Positions 9,698 to 21,409 of a stretch of 64,000 nt of DNA are shown piece after piece; position 1 is the first letter of the stretch; each line of letters begins with the position of its first letter. The notes below the pieces were generated by a model, which saw only the letters and a list, made by a program, of their open reading frames with translations, was not told where the DNA came from and did not search any database. This DNA is from an uncultured Pelagibacteraceae bacterium (lineage in GTDB: Bacteria; Pseudomonadota; Alphaproteobacteria; Pelagibacterales; Pelagibacteraceae): NCBI GenBank assembly GCA_902566775.1, contig CACFKF010000002.1, positions 1-64,000 on the forward strand. The letters are read 5' to 3'. The position numbers and the translations under genes were made by a program.

Positions 9698-10693
9698 ATG
9701 GATATAGCAATAGTAGGCGCAACAGGTAATGTTGGAAGGAAAATAATAGAAGTTTTAGAAAAAAAAAATTTTCCTGTTTCTCAATTATATTTTGTTGCAT
9801 CTTCTAAAAGTGCTGGTTCAAAACTCAAATTTAAAGGTAAAGAAATTGAAGTTGAAAATTTAGAAACTTTTGATTTTTCAAAAGCCAAAATTACTTTTTT
9901 TTCAGCCGGAGGAAAAATTTCTGAAAAATATGTACCAATAGCTGCAAAGCACTCAACAGTTATAGATAATTCAAGTTATTTTAGAATGGACCCTGATGTT
10001 CCTTTGATTGTTCCTCAGGTTAATTCAAATGATTTAAAAAATATAAAAAAAAATATAATAGCAAACCCAAATTGTTCAACTGCTCAACTTGTAATAATTT
10101 TAAAACCTTTACATGATTTGTTTAAAATAAAAAGAGTTGTAATTTCAACCTACCAATCTACATCTGGCGCAGGGAAAGCCCCGATGGATGAATTGCTAGA
10201 GCAAACTAAACTATCTTTAGAAAATAAAAAAATTAATTCAAAAAATTTTACTAAACAAATTGCGTTTAATGCAATTCCCCATATTGATTCATTTGTTGAC
10301 GATGGATACACGAAAGAGGAGTTAAAAATGGTAAATGAAACAAAAAAGATTTTGGATAATAAAATAGAATTAACAGCAACATGTGTAAGAATTCCAGTAT
10401 TAGTTTCTCATGCAGAGTCTTTGAATATAGAATTTGAAAAGCCATTCACTTTAGAAAAAATTGTTGAAACTTTAGATGGTGCTGATGGATGTAAAGTTAT
10501 TGATGATAGAAAAGATGGTGGATATGTTACTCCTGTAGAGGCTGAAGGAAAAAATGAAACTTTCATTTCAAGAATTAGAATAGATAATAGCAACAAAAAT
10601 GCTGTTAATCTTTGGTGTGTATCTGATAATTTGCTAAGAGGAGCGGCTTTAAATGCTGTAGAAATAGCGGAGGCTTTTTGCAATAATAGTTAA
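9698..10693 (+). CDS. asd: Aspartate-semialdehyde dehydrogenase
   Basis: Reduces aspartyl phosphate to aspartate semialdehyde with NADPH, the branch point to lysine/diaminopimelate, threonine and methionine. It has 331 residues. Visible are the Rossmann start IAIVGATGNVGRKIIEVLE, DNSSYFRMDPDVPLIVPQVN, the catalytic cysteine at residue 126 in NPNCSTAQLV, and the STYQSTSGAGK loop. sdhC follows with no gap, an unusual tie between amino-acid synthesis and respiration, probably due to genome compaction. The 15 bases after dmdA leave little room for a separate promoter. Confidence 0.96.
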   Translation: MDIAIVGATGNVGRKIIEVLEKKNFPVSQLYFVASSKSAGSKLKFKGKEIEVENLETFDFSKAKITFFSAGGKISEKYVPIAAKHSTVIDNSSYFRMDPDVPLIVPQVNSNDLKNIKKNIIANPNCSTAQLVIILKPLHDLFKIKRVVISTYQSTSGAGKAPMDELLEQTKLSLENKKINSKNFTKQIAFNAIPHIDSFVDDGYTKEELKMVNETKKILDNKIELTATCVRIPVLVSHAESLNIEFEKPFTLEKIVETLDGADGCKVIDDRKDGGYVTPVEAEGKNETFISRIRIDNSNKNAVNLWCVSDNLLRGAALNAVEIAEAFCNNS

Positions 10694-11077
10694 ATGGATA
10701 ATAATAAACCTCTCTCTCCGCATATCCAAATTTATAGCTGGAATATTTCTTCATTAATTTCAATTTCTCATAGAATTACAGGCGTAATAAATATTGTTGT
10801 ATTAACAATAATATGTTTTTGGATAGCTTCATTTTTGTTTGGTAACTCTATTTATGTTATTGTTCAAAATATATTAAATTCTTTTTTTGGAAAATTTTTA
10901 GTTATAGGAATAACTTGGTCATTTAGTTTTCAAATATTAAGTGAGATAAGACATTTATTTTGGGATTTGGGTTATGGTTTTGAGCTTAAAACATCAAATA
11001 TAAGTGGTGCTATAGTAATTTTTGGGTCATTTATAATGACAGTACTAATTTATATTCTGGGGAGACAATTAATTTAA
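10694..11077 (+). CDS. sdhC: Succinate dehydrogenase cytochrome b556 subunit
   Basis: Membrane anchor of complex II that binds haem b and ubiquinone with SdhD. The 127 residues include the family start RPLSPH-like NNKPLSPHIQIYSW, the SISHRITGV motif and the haem-ligand region EIRHLFWDLG, with three predicted membrane helices (about residues 28-50, 65-85 and 103-125). It touches asd upstream and sdhD downstream without gaps. Confidence 0.93.
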   Translation: MDNNKPLSPHIQIYSWNISSLISISHRITGVINIVVLTIICFWIASFLFGNSIYVIVQNILNSFFGKFLVIGITWSFSFQILSEIRHLFWDLGYGFELKTSNISGAIVIFGSFIMTVLIYILGRQLI

Positions 11078-11407
11078 ATGGTAACAGCAACAAAAAAGTG
11101 GATTTTTCTTAAAATAAGCTCAGTTATTTTAATTCCATTAATGCTTTGGTTTATAATAAATTTTGTATTAATTTATGATAAAAATTTTGATGAAGTTTTA
11201 TTTTTTTTAACTAAAGAATCTTCTAAATTGTTATTATCGACTTTAATGATTGTAGCTTTTTTCTTCTCAGCACTAAGCATAAGTGAAATATTTGAAGATT
11301 ATGTGCATGATGAAAAAATTAAGAATATTTCTATAAAGCTTCTTTATTCATCTGCAATAATAATTCCATTTTTGACTATAATTGTAATTTACAATTTAAA
11401 TATATGA
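11078..11407 (+). CDS. sdhD: Succinate dehydrogenase hydrophobic anchor subunit
   Basis: Second membrane anchor of complex II. It is 109 residues long with three hydrophobic segments (about 12-32, 48-68 and 82-105). Sequence conservation in this family is weak; the [13 protein letters not shown] segment between helices two and three resembles the haem/quinone region EDYVH of alphaproteobacterial SdhD. The call rests on this, on length and topology, and on its place between sdhC and sdhA. Its TGA overlaps the sdhA ATG (ATGA). Confidence 0.9.
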   Translation: MVTATKKWIFLKISSVILIPLMLWFIINFVLIYDKNFDEVLFFLTKESSKLLLSTLMIVAFFFSALSISEIFEDYVHDEKIKNISIKLLYSSAIIIPFLTIIVIYNLNI

Positions 11408-13179
11408 GCAAATATAAAGTTATAGAACATGAATATGATGTAGTCGTATTAGGAGCAGGCGGAGCAGGTTTAAGAGCCGCAGTTGGTCTTAGTGAAGTTG
11501 GGTTAAAAACAGCATGTATATCAAAGGTTTTTCCAACTAGAAGTCATACTTCTGCTGCGCAAGGAGGCATTTCTGCGGCCCTAGGAAATATGGGAGAAGA
11601 TGATTGGCGTTGGCATATGTATGATACAGTTAAGGGATCAGACTGGCTTGGTGATCAAGATTGTATTGAATATTTGTGTAAAGAAGCTCCAAGAGCCGTT
11701 TTAGAACTAGAAAGATATGGAGTTCCATTTAGTCGTACAGAGGATGGAAAAATTTATCAAAGGCCCTTTGGTGGAATGACTAAAAACTATGGAAATGAAA
11801 CTGTTCAAAGAACTTGTGCAGCGGCAGATAGAACAGGTCATGCAATACTACATACTATGTATGGACAAGCATTAAAACATAATACAAAATTTTTTATTGA
11901 ATACTTTGCATTAGATTTATTAATGAAAAATGGAGAGTGCAAAGGTTTAATAGCTTGGAATTTAAATGATGGAACCATTCATAGATTTAGATCTCATATT
12001 ACAATAATAGCTACTGGTGGATATGGAAAAACATATTACTCATCTACGTCTGCACACACTTGTACAGGAGATGGGAATGCTATGGTTTTAAGAGCTGGAC
12101 TACCTTTACAAGATATGGAGTTTGTTCAATTTCATCCAACAGGAATTTATGGTCATGGAACATTAATTTCAGAAGGTGTTAGAGGCGAAGGAGGTTACTT
12201 ATTGAATTCTAAAGGAGAAAGATTCATGGAGCGATATGCACCAAAAGCTAAAGATCTTGCATCAAGAGATGTAGTTAGTAGGTCGATAGCTATTGAAATT
12301 AATGAAGGAAGAGGAATTGGCAAAGAAAAAGATCATGTACATCTTCACTTAAATCACTTAGATCCAGAAGTGATTGAAAAAAGACTTCCAGGTATTTCAG
12401 AGTCCTCAAGATTATTTGCAGATGTTGATGTAACTAAAGAGCCAATACCAGTTGTTCCAACAGTACATTATAATATGGGTGGTATTCCAACTAATTATAA
12501 AGCCGAAGTTATAACTGTTAATGGTTCTGAAAAAGTTGTACCTGGGTTAATGGCAATAGGAGAAGCAGCATGCGTTTCTGTTCATGGTGCCAACAGATTA
12601 GGATCAAATTCGTTGATTGATCTAGTAGTTTTTGGAAGAGCAGCAGCAAAAAGAGCAGCAGAACTTTTAAAACCAGGGACTTCTCATGAGGAAATTTCTG
12701 AAAGTGAAACAGATAAATGTTTAGATAGATTCGAAAAATTAAGAAATGGCAATGGAACTAACAGGACAGCCGATCTAAGATTAGCTATGCAAAAAACTAT
12801 GCAGTCAAAATGTGCAGTTTTTAGAACTGAAAAAACTTTAAAAGAAGGTGTGGAAGAAATAAGAAAACCATTTGAAGGAATGGACTCAATATCGGTAAAA
12901 GATAAATCCTTGATTTTTAATACAGATTTAGTTGAAACTTTGGAATTTGATAATTTAATAAGACAGGCTATGGTTACTATAGATTCAGCTTATGAACGTA
13001 AAGAAAGTAGAGGAGCTCACGCAAGGGAAGACTATCCAAAAAGAGATGATGATAAATTTATGAAGCATACTTTGACTTGGTGTAAAGAAAGTAAAACAAA
13101 AATTTCTTATAAAGAAGTGCATAAATCAACATTATCAAATGATGTGCAATATTTTCCTCCTCAAGAAAGGGTTTATTAA
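11404..13179 (+). CDS. sdhA: Succinate dehydrogenase flavoprotein subunit
   Basis: Catalytic subunit of complex II, oxidising succinate to fumarate with covalently bound FAD. It has 591 residues. Motifs are the dinucleotide-binding [16 protein letters not shown], the FAD-linking histidine in [10 protein letters not shown] (about residue 47), the substrate loop [20 protein letters not shown], the [10 protein letters not shown] segment and [16 protein letters not shown]. The stop codon shares its last base with the sdhB start, indicating coupled translation. Confidence 0.98.
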   Translation: MSKYKVIEHEYDVVVLGAGGAGLRAAVGLSEVGLKTACISKVFPTRSHTSAAQGGISAALGNMGEDDWRWHMYDTVKGSDWLGDQDCIEYLCKEAPRAVLELERYGVPFSRTEDGKIYQRPFGGMTKNYGNETVQRTCAAADRTGHAILHTMYGQALKHNTKFFIEYFALDLLMKNGECKGLIAWNLNDGTIHRFRSHITIIATGGYGKTYYSSTSAHTCTGDGNAMVLRAGLPLQDMEFVQFHPTGIYGHGTLISEGVRGEGGYLLNSKGERFMERYAPKAKDLASRDVVSRSIAIEINEGRGIGKEKDHVHLHLNHLDPEVIEKRLPGISESSRLFADVDVTKEPIPVVPTVHYNMGGIPTNYKAEVITVNGSEKVVPGLMAIGEAACVSVHGANRLGSNSLIDLVVFGRAAAKRAAELLKPGTSHEEISESETDKCLDRFEKLRNGNGTNRTADLRLAMQKTMQSKCAVFRTEKTLKEGVEEIRKPFEGMDSISVKDKSLIFNTDLVETLEFDNLIRQAMVTIDSAYERKESRGAHAREDYPKRDDDKFMKHTLTWCKESKTKISYKEVHKSTLSNDVQYFPPQERVY

Positions 13180-13952
13180 TGGTCCAAATAAATTTACCTA
13201 AAAACTCAAAAGTACAAAAAGGAGAATATTACAAGGACAAAACTGGATCAAAGAATATTAGAAAAGTTAATATTTATAGGTGGGATCCTTCTAGCGGTAA
13301 AAATCCAAGAATAGATACTTATGAAGTTGATATGGATAATTGTCCATCAAAAGTATTAGATTTACTAAATAAAATTAAAAATGAAATAGATCCATCAATT
13401 GCTTATAGAAGATCTTGTGCTCATGGAGTATGTGGTTCTTGTGCAATGAATATGGATGGAAAAAATGGGTTAGCTTGTACTAAACCCCATTCAGAAATAA
13501 AAGGAGATATTAATATTTATCCTTTACCTCATTTAAAAGTTGAAAAAGATTTAATTGGAGATCTAAGCACGTTGTATAAACAATATCATTCGGTTGAACC
13601 ATGGTTAAAAAATTCTAAAAAAGATGATGGAAAAGAAAATTTACAATCTATTGCTGATAGAGCAAAATTAGATGGTCTTTATGAATGTATAATGTGTGCT
13701 TGTTGTTCAACATCTTGTCCTAGCTATTGGTGGAATGGTGACAAATATCTTGGTCCAGCTGTTTTATTACAAGCTTATAGATGGATAATAGATAGTAGAG
13801 ATGAAGAAAGAAAAGAAAGGTTAGAGAAAGTTGCAGATGAATTAAAACTTTATAGATGCCATACTATTATGAATTGTACAAATGCTTGTCCGAAAGGGTT
13901 AAATCCCGCAAAAGCAATTGCATCTATAAAGAAAATGCTTGCAACAACTTGA
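13179..13952 (+). CDS. sdhB: Succinate dehydrogenase iron-sulfur subunit
   Basis: Electron-transfer subunit of complex II carrying [2Fe-2S], [4Fe-4S] and [3Fe-4S] clusters. The 257 residues show all three cysteine sets: [15 protein letters not shown] plus a later cysteine, [17 protein letters not shown], and [17 protein letters not shown]. The order sdhC-D-A-B is standard. It ends 24 bases before mmsA. Confidence 0.98.
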   Translation: MVQINLPKNSKVQKGEYYKDKTGSKNIRKVNIYRWDPSSGKNPRIDTYEVDMDNCPSKVLDLLNKIKNEIDPSIAYRRSCAHGVCGSCAMNMDGKNGLACTKPHSEIKGDINIYPLPHLKVEKDLIGDLSTLYKQYHSVEPWLKNSKKDDGKENLQSIADRAKLDGLYECIMCACCSTSCPSYWWNGDKYLGPAVLLQAYRWIIDSRDEERKERLEKVADELKLYRCHTIMNCTNACPKGLNPAKAIASIKKMLATT

Positions 13953-13976
13953 TTACTTAATTAAATAATTTCAGCT

Positions 13977-15470
13977 ATGAATTTAATTCAACACTTTGTA
14001 AACGGAAAAACAGTACCTGGAAAATCTGATAGAAAAGGTAAAATATTTAATCCTGCTACTGGAGAACAAAAATCTGAAGTTAAGTTGGGTTCAAAATCAG
14101 ATTTAGATGATGCTGTAAATATTGCAAAAAAAGCTTTTGAAACTTGGTCATTAAAACCGCCAATTCAAAGAGCTAGGATAATGTTTAAATTTAAAGAGTT
14201 GATTGAAAAAAACTCTGATGAATTGGCTAAAATGATAGTTTCTGAACATGGAAAAGTTTATGAAGATGCAAAAGGTTCACTTACAAGAGGTCTTGAAGTA
14301 GTAGAATTTACATGTGGCATTCCCCAAGTTTTAAAAGGAGAATTTACTGAAAATGTTGGGACCGATATTGATAGTTGGTCAATAAGACAACCACTTGGTG
14401 TTTGTGCAGGCATAACTCCGTTTAATTTTCCAGCAATGGTTCCAATGTGGATGTTTCCTATGGCTATTGCATGTGGAAATACTTTTATATTAAAACCTTC
14501 AGAAAAAGACCCTTCTTGTTCAATTAAATTAGCAGAATTATTAAAAGAGGCTGGACTACCAGATGGCGTATTTAATGTAATCAACGGAGATAAAGAAGTG
14601 GTAGACGCAATTTTAGTTAACAAAGATATTAAAGCCGTAAGCTTTGTAGGTTCAACTCCCATTGCAAAATATATTTATGAAAATGCAGCTAAAAATGAAA
14701 AAAGAGTTCAAGCTTTGGGAGGAGCAAAAAATCATTGCGTTGTAATGCCAGATTGTGATTTAGATCAGGCAGTGAATGGTTTAATGGGAGCGGCCTATGG
14801 GTCTGCAGGAGAAAGATGTATGGCACAGTCGGTTGCAGTTGCGGTTGGTAATGTTGGAGATCATTTAGTAAGCAAATTAAGTAAAAAAGTTGAAGCATTA
14901 AAAATTGGGCCTGGTATGGATAAAGCATCAGAAATGGGACCATTAGTTACAAAAGAGCATTTAGAAAAAGTAAAAGGTTACGTTGATCTAGGAGTGAAAG
15001 AAGGAGCAAAATTAGTAGTTGATGGAAGAAATTTGAAATTACAAGGATATGAAAATGGTTTTTATATAGGAGGATGTTTATTTGATCATGTTAAAAAAGA
15101 CATGCGTATTTATAAAGAAGAAATTTTTGGTCCAGTACTTTCAGTAGTTAGAGTTAAAGATTTTGAAGAAGCTACTCAAATAATTAATGATCATGAATTT
15201 GGTAATGGAACAAGTATTTACACCAGAGATGGAGATGTTGGTAGAACATTTGCTAGCAAAATTAAAATTGGAATGGTTGGTATAAATATACCTATACCTG
15301 TGCCCGTAGCGTTCCATAGTTTTGGTGGATGGAAAAGATCTTTATTTGGTGATCAACATATGCATGGGATAGAAGGTGTAAGATTTTATACAAAACTTAA
15401 GACAATAACTTCAAGGTGGCCATCTGGCATAAGATCAAATCCTGAATTTATTATGCCAACAATGAAATAA
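13977..15470 (+). CDS. mmsA: Methylmalonate-semialdehyde dehydrogenase (acylating)
   Basis: CoA-acylating aldehyde dehydrogenase that converts methylmalonate semialdehyde to propionyl-CoA and malonate semialdehyde to acetyl-CoA. Its 497 residues match the MmsA family: [15 protein letters not shown] start, [33 protein letters not shown], and the catalytic cysteine at residue 281 in [10 protein letters not shown]. It sits between sdhB and mdh, an insertion into the otherwise standard TCA string. The same family includes DddC of DMSP/acrylate degradation, so a role in using 3-hydroxypropionate-derived malonate semialdehyde is possible; valine or inositol breakdown is the textbook role. Confidence 0.93.
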   Translation: MNLIQHFVNGKTVPGKSDRKGKIFNPATGEQKSEVKLGSKSDLDDAVNIAKKAFETWSLKPPIQRARIMFKFKELIEKNSDELAKMIVSEHGKVYEDAKGSLTRGLEVVEFTCGIPQVLKGEFTENVGTDIDSWSIRQPLGVCAGITPFNFPAMVPMWMFPMAIACGNTFILKPSEKDPSCSIKLAELLKEAGLPDGVFNVINGDKEVVDAILVNKDIKAVSFVGSTPIAKYIYENAAKNEKRVQALGGAKNHCVVMPDCDLDQAVNGLMGAAYGSAGERCMAQSVAVAVGNVGDHLVSKLSKKVEALKIGPGMDKASEMGPLVTKEHLEKVKGYVDLGVKEGAKLVVDGRNLKLQGYENGFYIGGCLFDHVKKDMRIYKEEIFGPVLSVVRVKDFEEATQIINDHEFGNGTSIYTRDGDVGRTFASKIKIGMVGINIPIPVPVAFHSFGGWKRSLFGDQHMHGIEGVRFYTKLKTITSRWPSGIRSNPEFIMPTMK

Positions 15471-15475
15471 TAAAT

Positions 15476-16441
15476 ATGTCAAAAAAAATATCATTAATTG
15501 GTGCCGGTCAGATCGGTGGTACTTTAGCACATTTGATTGGATTAAAAGAATTAGCAGATGAAGTTGTAGTTTTTGATATTGAAAGCGGTATTGCAAAAGG
15601 AAAAGCCCTTGATATTGCTCAATCTTCATCAGTTGATGGTTTTAATGTTAATTTTATTGGTACAGATAATTATGAAGACATAAAAAATTCAGATGTAATT
15701 ATTATTACCGCGGGGGTTCCAAGAAAACCTGGAATGAGTAGAGATGATTTACTTGGAATTAATCTAAAAATTATCAAACAAGTTGCGGATGGTGTGCAAA
15801 AACATTCTCCAAATGCTTTTGTTATATGTATTACAAACCCTTTGGATGTTATGGTTATGGCATTTCAAAAATATTCATCTCTACCAACTAATAAAGTAGT
15901 TGGAATGGCAGGCATTCTTGATAGTGCAAGATTTAAATTATTTTTGTCTCAAGAACTAATAATTCCAGTAAGAGAGATTGAAGCAATGGTTATGGGAGGT
16001 CATGGAGATACAATGGTTCCATTACCAAGATTTACAAAAGTTTCAGGCAAGCCATTATTAGATTTAATTAAAGAGGGAAAACTATCATTAGAAAGATTAG
16101 AAGAAATCAATCAAAGAACTAGAGATGGAGGAGCTGAAATTGTTAAATATTTAGAAAAAGGTTCAGCATTTTATGCACCGGCAGCATCAGGAGTTCAAAT
16201 GGCTGAAGCATATTTAAAAGATGAAAAAAAGCTACTTCCTTGTGCTGTACATCTTAATGGAGAATATGGAGTTAAAAATATTTTCGCAGGAGTTCCGGTA
16301 ATAATTGGAAAGAATGGTGTAGAAAAAATAGAAGAAATAAGCTTAGATGAAAAAGAAAAAAGTCAATTTATGCATTCAATAGATGCAGTTAAAAAATTAT
16401 GGGATGCAGCTTCGGTAATTGATAATGATCTTTCCAAATAA
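15476..16441 (+). CDS. mdh: Malate dehydrogenase (LDH-like)
   Basis: Oxidises malate to oxaloacetate with NAD+. At 321 residues it is the lactate-dehydrogenase-like type common in alphaproteobacteria: [17 protein letters not shown] at the N-terminus, the mobile loop [17 protein letters not shown] with substrate arginines, [10 protein letters not shown], and the catalytic histidine at residue 176 in GGHGDTMVP. It lies five bases after mmsA and two before sucC, placing it in the mdh-sucCDAB-lpdA operon. Confidence 0.97.
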   Translation: MSKKISLIGAGQIGGTLAHLIGLKELADEVVVFDIESGIAKGKALDIAQSSSVDGFNVNFIGTDNYEDIKNSDVIIITAGVPRKPGMSRDDLLGINLKIIKQVADGVQKHSPNAFVICITNPLDVMVMAFQKYSSLPTNKVVGMAGILDSARFKLFLSQELIIPVREIEAMVMGGHGDTMVPLPRFTKVSGKPLLDLIKEGKLSLERLEEINQRTRDGGAEIVKYLEKGSAFYAPAASGVQMAEAYLKDEKKLLPCAVHLNGEYGVKNIFAGVPVIIGKNGVEKIEEISLDEKEKSQFMHSIDAVKKLWDAASVIDNDLSK

Positions 16442-16443
16442 AA

Positions 16444-17604
16444 ATGAATATTCACGAGCACCAAGCTAAACAAATTTTAAAGGAATTTGGTATAGAAGTA
16501 CCAAATGGCGTTTTTGCTCTTTCAGTTGAGGATCTTATAAAAAAAGCTAAGCAATTAAATACTGAAAAATATGTACTTAAAGCACAAATCCATGCTGGGG
16601 GAAGAGGCAAAGCTGGTGGTGTAAAAATACTTAACAATATTGATGAATTAACCAAAGCTTCCAAAGAATTATTGGGCAAGAAATTGATAACTCCTCAAAC
16701 AGGCTCAGAAGGTAAAGAAGTAAAAAGATTATATGTGGAAGAATCTTCTAGTATTGAAAAAGAATTTTATCTTTCCTGTTTAGTAGATAGAGAAAGTTCA
16801 AAGATTGCTTTTATTTCAAGTGATCAAGGTGGAATGGATATAGAAGAAGTGGCAAAAAATAATCCAGACAAAATAATTACCACAAAGCTAAATATTGGAG
16901 AAGATATTTCAGAAAGTGATTGTAAAAAAATAATTAAAATTTTTAATCTTAAAGATAATTCTAAGATAGCAGCTATTTCTTTGATTAAATCAATTTATAA
17001 AATGTTTTTAAGTACTGATGCTAGTCTCGTAGAAATAAATCCACTTATTTTAACCAAGGATAAAAAAATTGTTTGCCTGGATGCAAAAATTAATTTTGAT
17101 GATAATTCACTATATAGACATCCAGAAATTTTAAAATTAAGAGATTTAAATGAAGAAAATCCTACTGAAATTGAAGCTAGCAAACATAATTTGTCTTATA
17201 TAAAACTCAACGGAAACATTGGTTGTATGGTTAATGGAGCAGGACTTGCTATGGCTACTATGGATATAATAAAACTTTATGGCAAAGAACCTGCAAATTT
17301 TTTAGATGTTGGTGGGGGTGCTTCAAAAGAAAAAGTATCTGCTGCTTTAAAAATAATTCTTTCAGATAAAAACGTAAAAGGTATTTTAATAAATATTTTT
17401 GGAGGGATAATGAAGTGCGATGTACTTGCCCATGGTGTTGTTGATGCTGCTAAAGAAATAAAAATAGAAGTACCTTTAGTTGTAAGACTTGCAGGTACAA
17501 ATTTTAAAGAAGGAAAAAATATTTTGGATAATTCTGGTTTAAAAATTATTTCAGCAGAAAATTTGGATGATGCTGCAAAAAAAATTGTAGAAGCTATAAA
17601 ATAA
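16444..17604 (+). CDS. sucC: Succinyl-CoA synthetase beta subunit
   Basis: Nucleotide-binding (ATP-grasp) subunit of succinyl-CoA synthetase, which makes ATP or GTP from succinyl-CoA. It has 386 residues with the start MNIHEHQAKQILKEFG, KAQIHAGGRGKAGGVK, EINPLILTKD and the C-terminal domain NIFGGIMKCDVLA. It pairs with SucD, which begins seven bases downstream. Confidence 0.97.
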   Translation: MNIHEHQAKQILKEFGIEVPNGVFALSVEDLIKKAKQLNTEKYVLKAQIHAGGRGKAGGVKILNNIDELTKASKELLGKKLITPQTGSEGKEVKRLYVEESSSIEKEFYLSCLVDRESSKIAFISSDQGGMDIEEVAKNNPDKIITTKLNIGEDISESDCKKIIKIFNLKDNSKIAAISLIKSIYKMFLSTDASLVEINPLILTKDKKIVCLDAKINFDDNSLYRHPEILKLRDLNEENPTEIEASKHNLSYIKLNGNIGCMVNGAGLAMATMDIIKLYGKEPANFLDVGGGASKEKVSAALKIILSDKNVKGILINIFGGIMKCDVLAHGVVDAAKEIKIEVPLVVRLAGTNFKEGKNILDNSGLKIISAENLDDAAKKIVEAIK

Positions 17605-17610
17605 ATATTT

Positions 17611-18486
17611 ATGTCAATTTTAATTAATAAAAATACAAAAGTTATTTGTCAGGGTTTTACGGGATCTCATGGAACATTTCATTCTGAACAAGCAATAAAA
17701 TATGGAACGAGTTTAGTAGGAGGAGTAACGCCAAAAAAAGGTGGTCAAAAACATTTAAACAAACCTGTTTTTAATACAGTCCAAGAAGCAAAAAAAGAAA
17801 CCGGTGCTACAGCAACCATGATATATGTTCCTGCAAAGTTTGCTTCTAGTGCAATCATTGAAGCAATAGAATCATCAATGGAGCTGATTGTGTGTATTAC
17901 TGAAGGTATACCAGTATTAGATATGCTTAAGGTAAAGAAAAAGTTAAATGGGTCAACAAGTAGATTAATTGGCCCAAATTGTCCTGGAATAATAACGCCA
18001 GATGAATGCAAAATAGGAATAATGCCAGGAAATATTCATAAAAAAGGATCTGTTGGAATTGTTTCAAGATCTGGAACATTAACATATGAAGCTGTCGCTC
18101 AAACTACAGAAAATGGTCTTGGACAATCTACGTGTATAGGTATTGGCGGTGACCCAATTAATGGGACAAATTTTATTGATTGTTTAGACTTATTTTTAAA
18201 AGATGATGAGACAAAGTCTATATTAATGATAGGAGAAATAGGCGGAACTGCAGAAGAAGAAGCTTCAGAATTTTTAAAAAATCATAAAATTAAAAAACCA
18301 GTAGTTGGATTTATAGCAGGAATAACAGCACCTAAAGGAAGAAGAATGGGGCATGCAGGTGCAATTATTTCTAGAGGCAAAGGAGGAGCAAAAGACAAGA
18401 TAAAAAAAATGGAGGAATGTGGCATAACTATAGCCCATTCTCCAGCTGAAATAGGAAAAACTTTATTAAATAAATTGTCTAATTGA
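17611..18486 (+). CDS. sucD: Succinyl-CoA synthetase alpha subunit
   Basis: CoA-binding subunit carrying the phosphorylated active-site histidine. The 291 residues show the N-terminal [17 protein letters not shown] CoA site, [27 protein letters not shown], and the catalytic His248 in GHAGAII. The stop is followed by 34 bases containing a candidate promoter and palindrome before sucA. Confidence 0.97.
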   Translation: MSILINKNTKVICQGFTGSHGTFHSEQAIKYGTSLVGGVTPKKGGQKHLNKPVFNTVQEAKKETGATATMIYVPAKFASSAIIEAIESSMELIVCITEGIPVLDMLKVKKKLNGSTSRLIGPNCPGIITPDECKIGIMPGNIHKKGSVGIVSRSGTLTYEAVAQTTENGLGQSTCIGIGGDPINGTNFIDCLDLFLKDDETKSILMIGEIGGTAEEEASEFLKNHKIKKPVVGFIAGITAPKGRRMGHAGAIISRGKGGAKDKIKKMEECGITIAHSPAEIGKTLLNKLSN

Positions 18487-18510
18487 AAAATACTTTTCAA
18501 ATACTATACT
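18483..18510 (+). promoter_or_regulatory. Candidate sigma-70 promoter for sucA
   Basis: TTGAAA at 18483-18488 and TATACT at 18505-18510 are separated by 16 bases. A transcript would start near 18517, only a few bases before the sucA ATG at 18521, so the mRNA would be nearly leaderless. In such AT-rich DNA chance matches are common, so confidence is modest. Confidence 0.4.
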
Positions 18511-18519
18511 AATAGTATT
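18500..18519. repeat. Perfect inverted repeat over the predicted sucA promoter
   Basis: AATACTA (18500-18506) and TAGTATT (18513-18519) are exact reverse complements around a six-base centre, ending one base before the sucA start codon and covering the predicted -10. It could be an operator for a dimeric regulator or an mRNA hairpin hiding the start. Which of the two, if either, cannot be told from this window. Confidence 0.5.
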
Positions 18520-18520
18520 A

Positions 18521-21409
18521 ATGTCTTCTTCAAAAAATCTAGATAATAAGAAAACTTCATTTTTAAACAAATCTAACAGCGAATTTATTGAGCAGATGTA
18601 TATCAAATTTATTAATAATGATGCAGCATTACCACAAAGCTGGAAAGACTACTTTAAAGATTTAAATGAAGAATCAAGCTTGGTTATAAAAGAAATAAAT
18701 GGTCCTTCGTGGCAGCGTACAAAAAAAATTCATCAGAAAGAAATTTTTCAAAAATTTGAAAATGAAAATACTTCCAAAAAACAAATAGAATTTAGTGAAA
18801 ATATTGAAAGATCAGGGAAGGACTCTGTAAGAGCAGTTACATTAATTAGAGCTTATAGAACTCAAGGAAATCTTTTAGCAAAACTTGATCCGTTAGGACT
18901 TAAAACTTCAGAATATATAGACGAATTACATCCAGAGTATCATGGTTTTAAAAAAGGTGATTATGATCATAAAGTTTTTCTAGATGGTATTTTAAATAGG
19001 GATTATGGGACTATAAGGGAAATATTATCCTTTTTAAGAAAAACTTATTGTGGACCAATTGGTTATGAATTTATGCATATTTCGAATCCTAAAGAAAGAA
19101 AATGGTTTAGAGATAGAATAGAAAAAGATGAAAACGCTCTTAAATTTACAAAAAATGGAAAGCTTGCAATACTAAGTAGATTAATTTATGCGGAAGGATT
19201 TGAAAAATTTTTGCATACAAAATATATTGGCACAAAACGTTTTGGCCTAGATGGCGGAGAAAGTTTAATTCCAGCTTTGGAACAAATCATAAAAGTAGGT
19301 GGTCAAAGCAAAATTAAGGAAGTTAAAATTGGAATGTCCCATAGGGGCAGATTAAATGTTCTCGCTAATTTATTACAAAAATCATACAAAAGAATTTTTA
19401 ATGAATTTACAGGTGAACCTGATGTTTCTGCAGAAGAAAGCGCAGGAGATGTTAAATATCATTTAGGAGCATCTTCAAATAGAGAATTTGATGGAAACTC
19501 GGTTCATATTAGTTTAACTGACAACCCTTCTCACTTAGAAGCAGTTAGTCCAGTTGTTTTGGGACAAACAAGGGCAAAACAATATTTTCACCAAGATTAT
19601 GAAAGAAATAAAGTTATACCAATCTTAATTCATGGAGATGCTGCTTTTTCTGCACAAGGTGTAGTGGCCGAATGTTTTGCAATGTCAGGACTTCCAGGAC
19701 ATAACACGGGTGGAACAATTCACATTATTATTAATAATCAGATTGGATTTACCACAAGCCCTAGATTTGCAAGATCATCTCCATATCCTTCAGATATTGC
19801 AAAAATGGTTGAAGCACCAATATTACATGTAAATGGCGACGACCCTGAAGCAACAGTTTATGCCGCAAGGATCGCAACAGAATTTAGATTAAAATTTAAT
19901 AGAGATGTAGTAATTGACATGTTTTGTTACAGAAGGTTTGGTCATAATGAAGGAGATGAGCCTTCTTTTACTCAACCATTAATGTATAAAAAAATTAGAT
20001 CTCATCCCACAACTTTAAAAATATATGGAGAAAAACTTATTAATGAAGGCGTTATAACTAAAGAAGATTATATTAATCAAAATAAAGAATTTAGAGAATT
20101 GCTTGATGAGCAGTATAAAACTTCAAAAGATTATAAACCAAAATTAGAATGGTTTGAAGGAGCCTGGTCTCGATATAAACCCGAAAAAGGAAAAGATAAA
20201 AGAGGCAAAAGTGGAGTAAAAGAAGAAAAATTATTAGCAATATCCGAAAGAATTAACTTAATTCCTGAAAATTCAAATATACATAAAACAATTAAAAAAA
20301 TTTTTAATACGAGATATCAAGCAGTCAAACTTAGAAAAAATATAGATTGGTCAACAGCAGAAGCGTTAGCTTTTGGCTCATTGTTGGAAGAAGGTTTTCC
20401 AGTTCGATTAGTTGGGCAAGACTCGGGAAGAGGCACTTTTAGTCAAAGACACTCGGTTTTAAGGAACCAAATTGATAATTCTCGTTATATACCTCTAAAT
20501 AATATTTCAAAAAAACAAAAAAGATTTGAAATAGTAGATAGTTTACTATCTGAATTAGCAGTTTTAGGTTTTGAATATGGATATAGTTTGGTAGAGCCCA
20601 ACACATTAACAATTTGGGAGGCACAATTTGGCGATTTTGCTAATGGTGCTCAAATTGTAATAGATCAGTTCATTGCTTCTGGGGAAAGGAAGTGGTCCAG
20701 AGCTTCTGGTTTGGTAATGTTACTACCTCATGGATATGAAGGTCAAGGACCCGAACATTCATCTGGTAGATTAGAAAGATTTTTACAATTGTGCGCTAAA
20801 GAAAATTTACAAGTTATGAATTGTACTACTCCATCAAATTATTTTCATGCTTTAAGGCGTCAAATACATAGAGATTTCAGAAAACCCCTGATTATTATGA
20901 CACCAAAATCTTTATTAAGAAATAAGCTTTGTGTATCTAATTTAGAAGATTTTGGAAAAAATAATTCTTTTCATAGAATTTTATGGGACCATGCGGTAGA
21001 AAAGAAAAATGGTTTTATAAAACTTAAAAAAGACAAAGAAATTAAAAAAGTTATTTTATGTTCTGGAAAAGTGTACTTTGATTTATTAGATGCTCGTGAA
21101 AAGTTAAAAAAAAATGATGTTCTTCTACTAAGAATTGAACAACTTTATCCATTTCCTATAAAATCTTTGGTAAAAGAAATTAAAGCATATAAAAATAATG
21201 CCAAATTTTATTGGTGTCAGGAAGAACCTAAAAATATGGGTGCATGGTTTTCTGTGCGAGATTATATCCAATGGACTTTGGATTATATTAAGGCTAAATA
21301 TAATAAGATTTCTTATATAGGAAGAAATACGGCCGCAACACCTGCTACAGGTTATGCAAAAAGACATCTTTCTCAACAAAAAGAAATTATAGAAAAAGTT
21401 TTTAAATAA
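18521..21409 (+). CDS. sucA: 2-oxoglutarate dehydrogenase E1 component
   Basis: Thiamine-diphosphate enzyme that decarboxylates 2-oxoglutarate and loads succinyl onto SucB lipoyl groups. It has 962 residues, normal for E1o. Visible are the N-terminal docking segment [29 protein letters not shown], the ThDP-binding [13 protein letters not shown] with [22 protein letters not shown], and in the C-terminal half [26 protein letters not shown] and [15 protein letters not shown]. Its stop codon overlaps the sucB start (TAATG). Confidence 0.98.
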   Translation: MSSSKNLDNKKTSFLNKSNSEFIEQMYIKFINNDAALPQSWKDYFKDLNEESSLVIKEINGPSWQRTKKIHQKEIFQKFENENTSKKQIEFSENIERSGKDSVRAVTLIRAYRTQGNLLAKLDPLGLKTSEYIDELHPEYHGFKKGDYDHKVFLDGILNRDYGTIREILSFLRKTYCGPIGYEFMHISNPKERKWFRDRIEKDENALKFTKNGKLAILSRLIYAEGFEKFLHTKYIGTKRFGLDGGESLIPALEQIIKVGGQSKIKEVKIGMSHRGRLNVLANLLQKSYKRIFNEFTGEPDVSAEESAGDVKYHLGASSNREFDGNSVHISLTDNPSHLEAVSPVVLGQTRAKQYFHQDYERNKVIPILIHGDAAFSAQGVVAECFAMSGLPGHNTGGTIHIIINNQIGFTTSPRFARSSPYPSDIAKMVEAPILHVNGDDPEATVYAARIATEFRLKFNRDVVIDMFCYRRFGHNEGDEPSFTQPLMYKKIRSHPTTLKIYGEKLINEGVITKEDYINQNKEFRELLDEQYKTSKDYKPKLEWFEGAWSRYKPEKGKDKRGKSGVKEEKLLAISERINLIPENSNIHKTIKKIFNTRYQAVKLRKNIDWSTAEALAFGSLLEEGFPVRLVGQDSGRGTFSQRHSVLRNQIDNSRYIPLNNISKKQKRFEIVDSLLSELAVLGFEYGYSLVEPNTLTIWEAQFGDFANGAQIVIDQFIASGERKWSRASGLVMLLPHGYEGQGPEHSSGRLERFLQLCAKENLQVMNCTTPSNYFHALRRQIHRDFRKPLIIMTPKSLLRNKLCVSNLEDFGKNNSFHRILWDHAVEKKNGFIKLKKDKEIKKVILCSGKVYFDLLDAREKLKKNDVLLLRIEQLYPFPIKSLVKEIKAYKNNAKFYWCQEEPKNMGAWFSVRDYIQWTLDYIKAKYNKISYIGRNTAATPATGYAKRHLSQQKEIIEKVFK

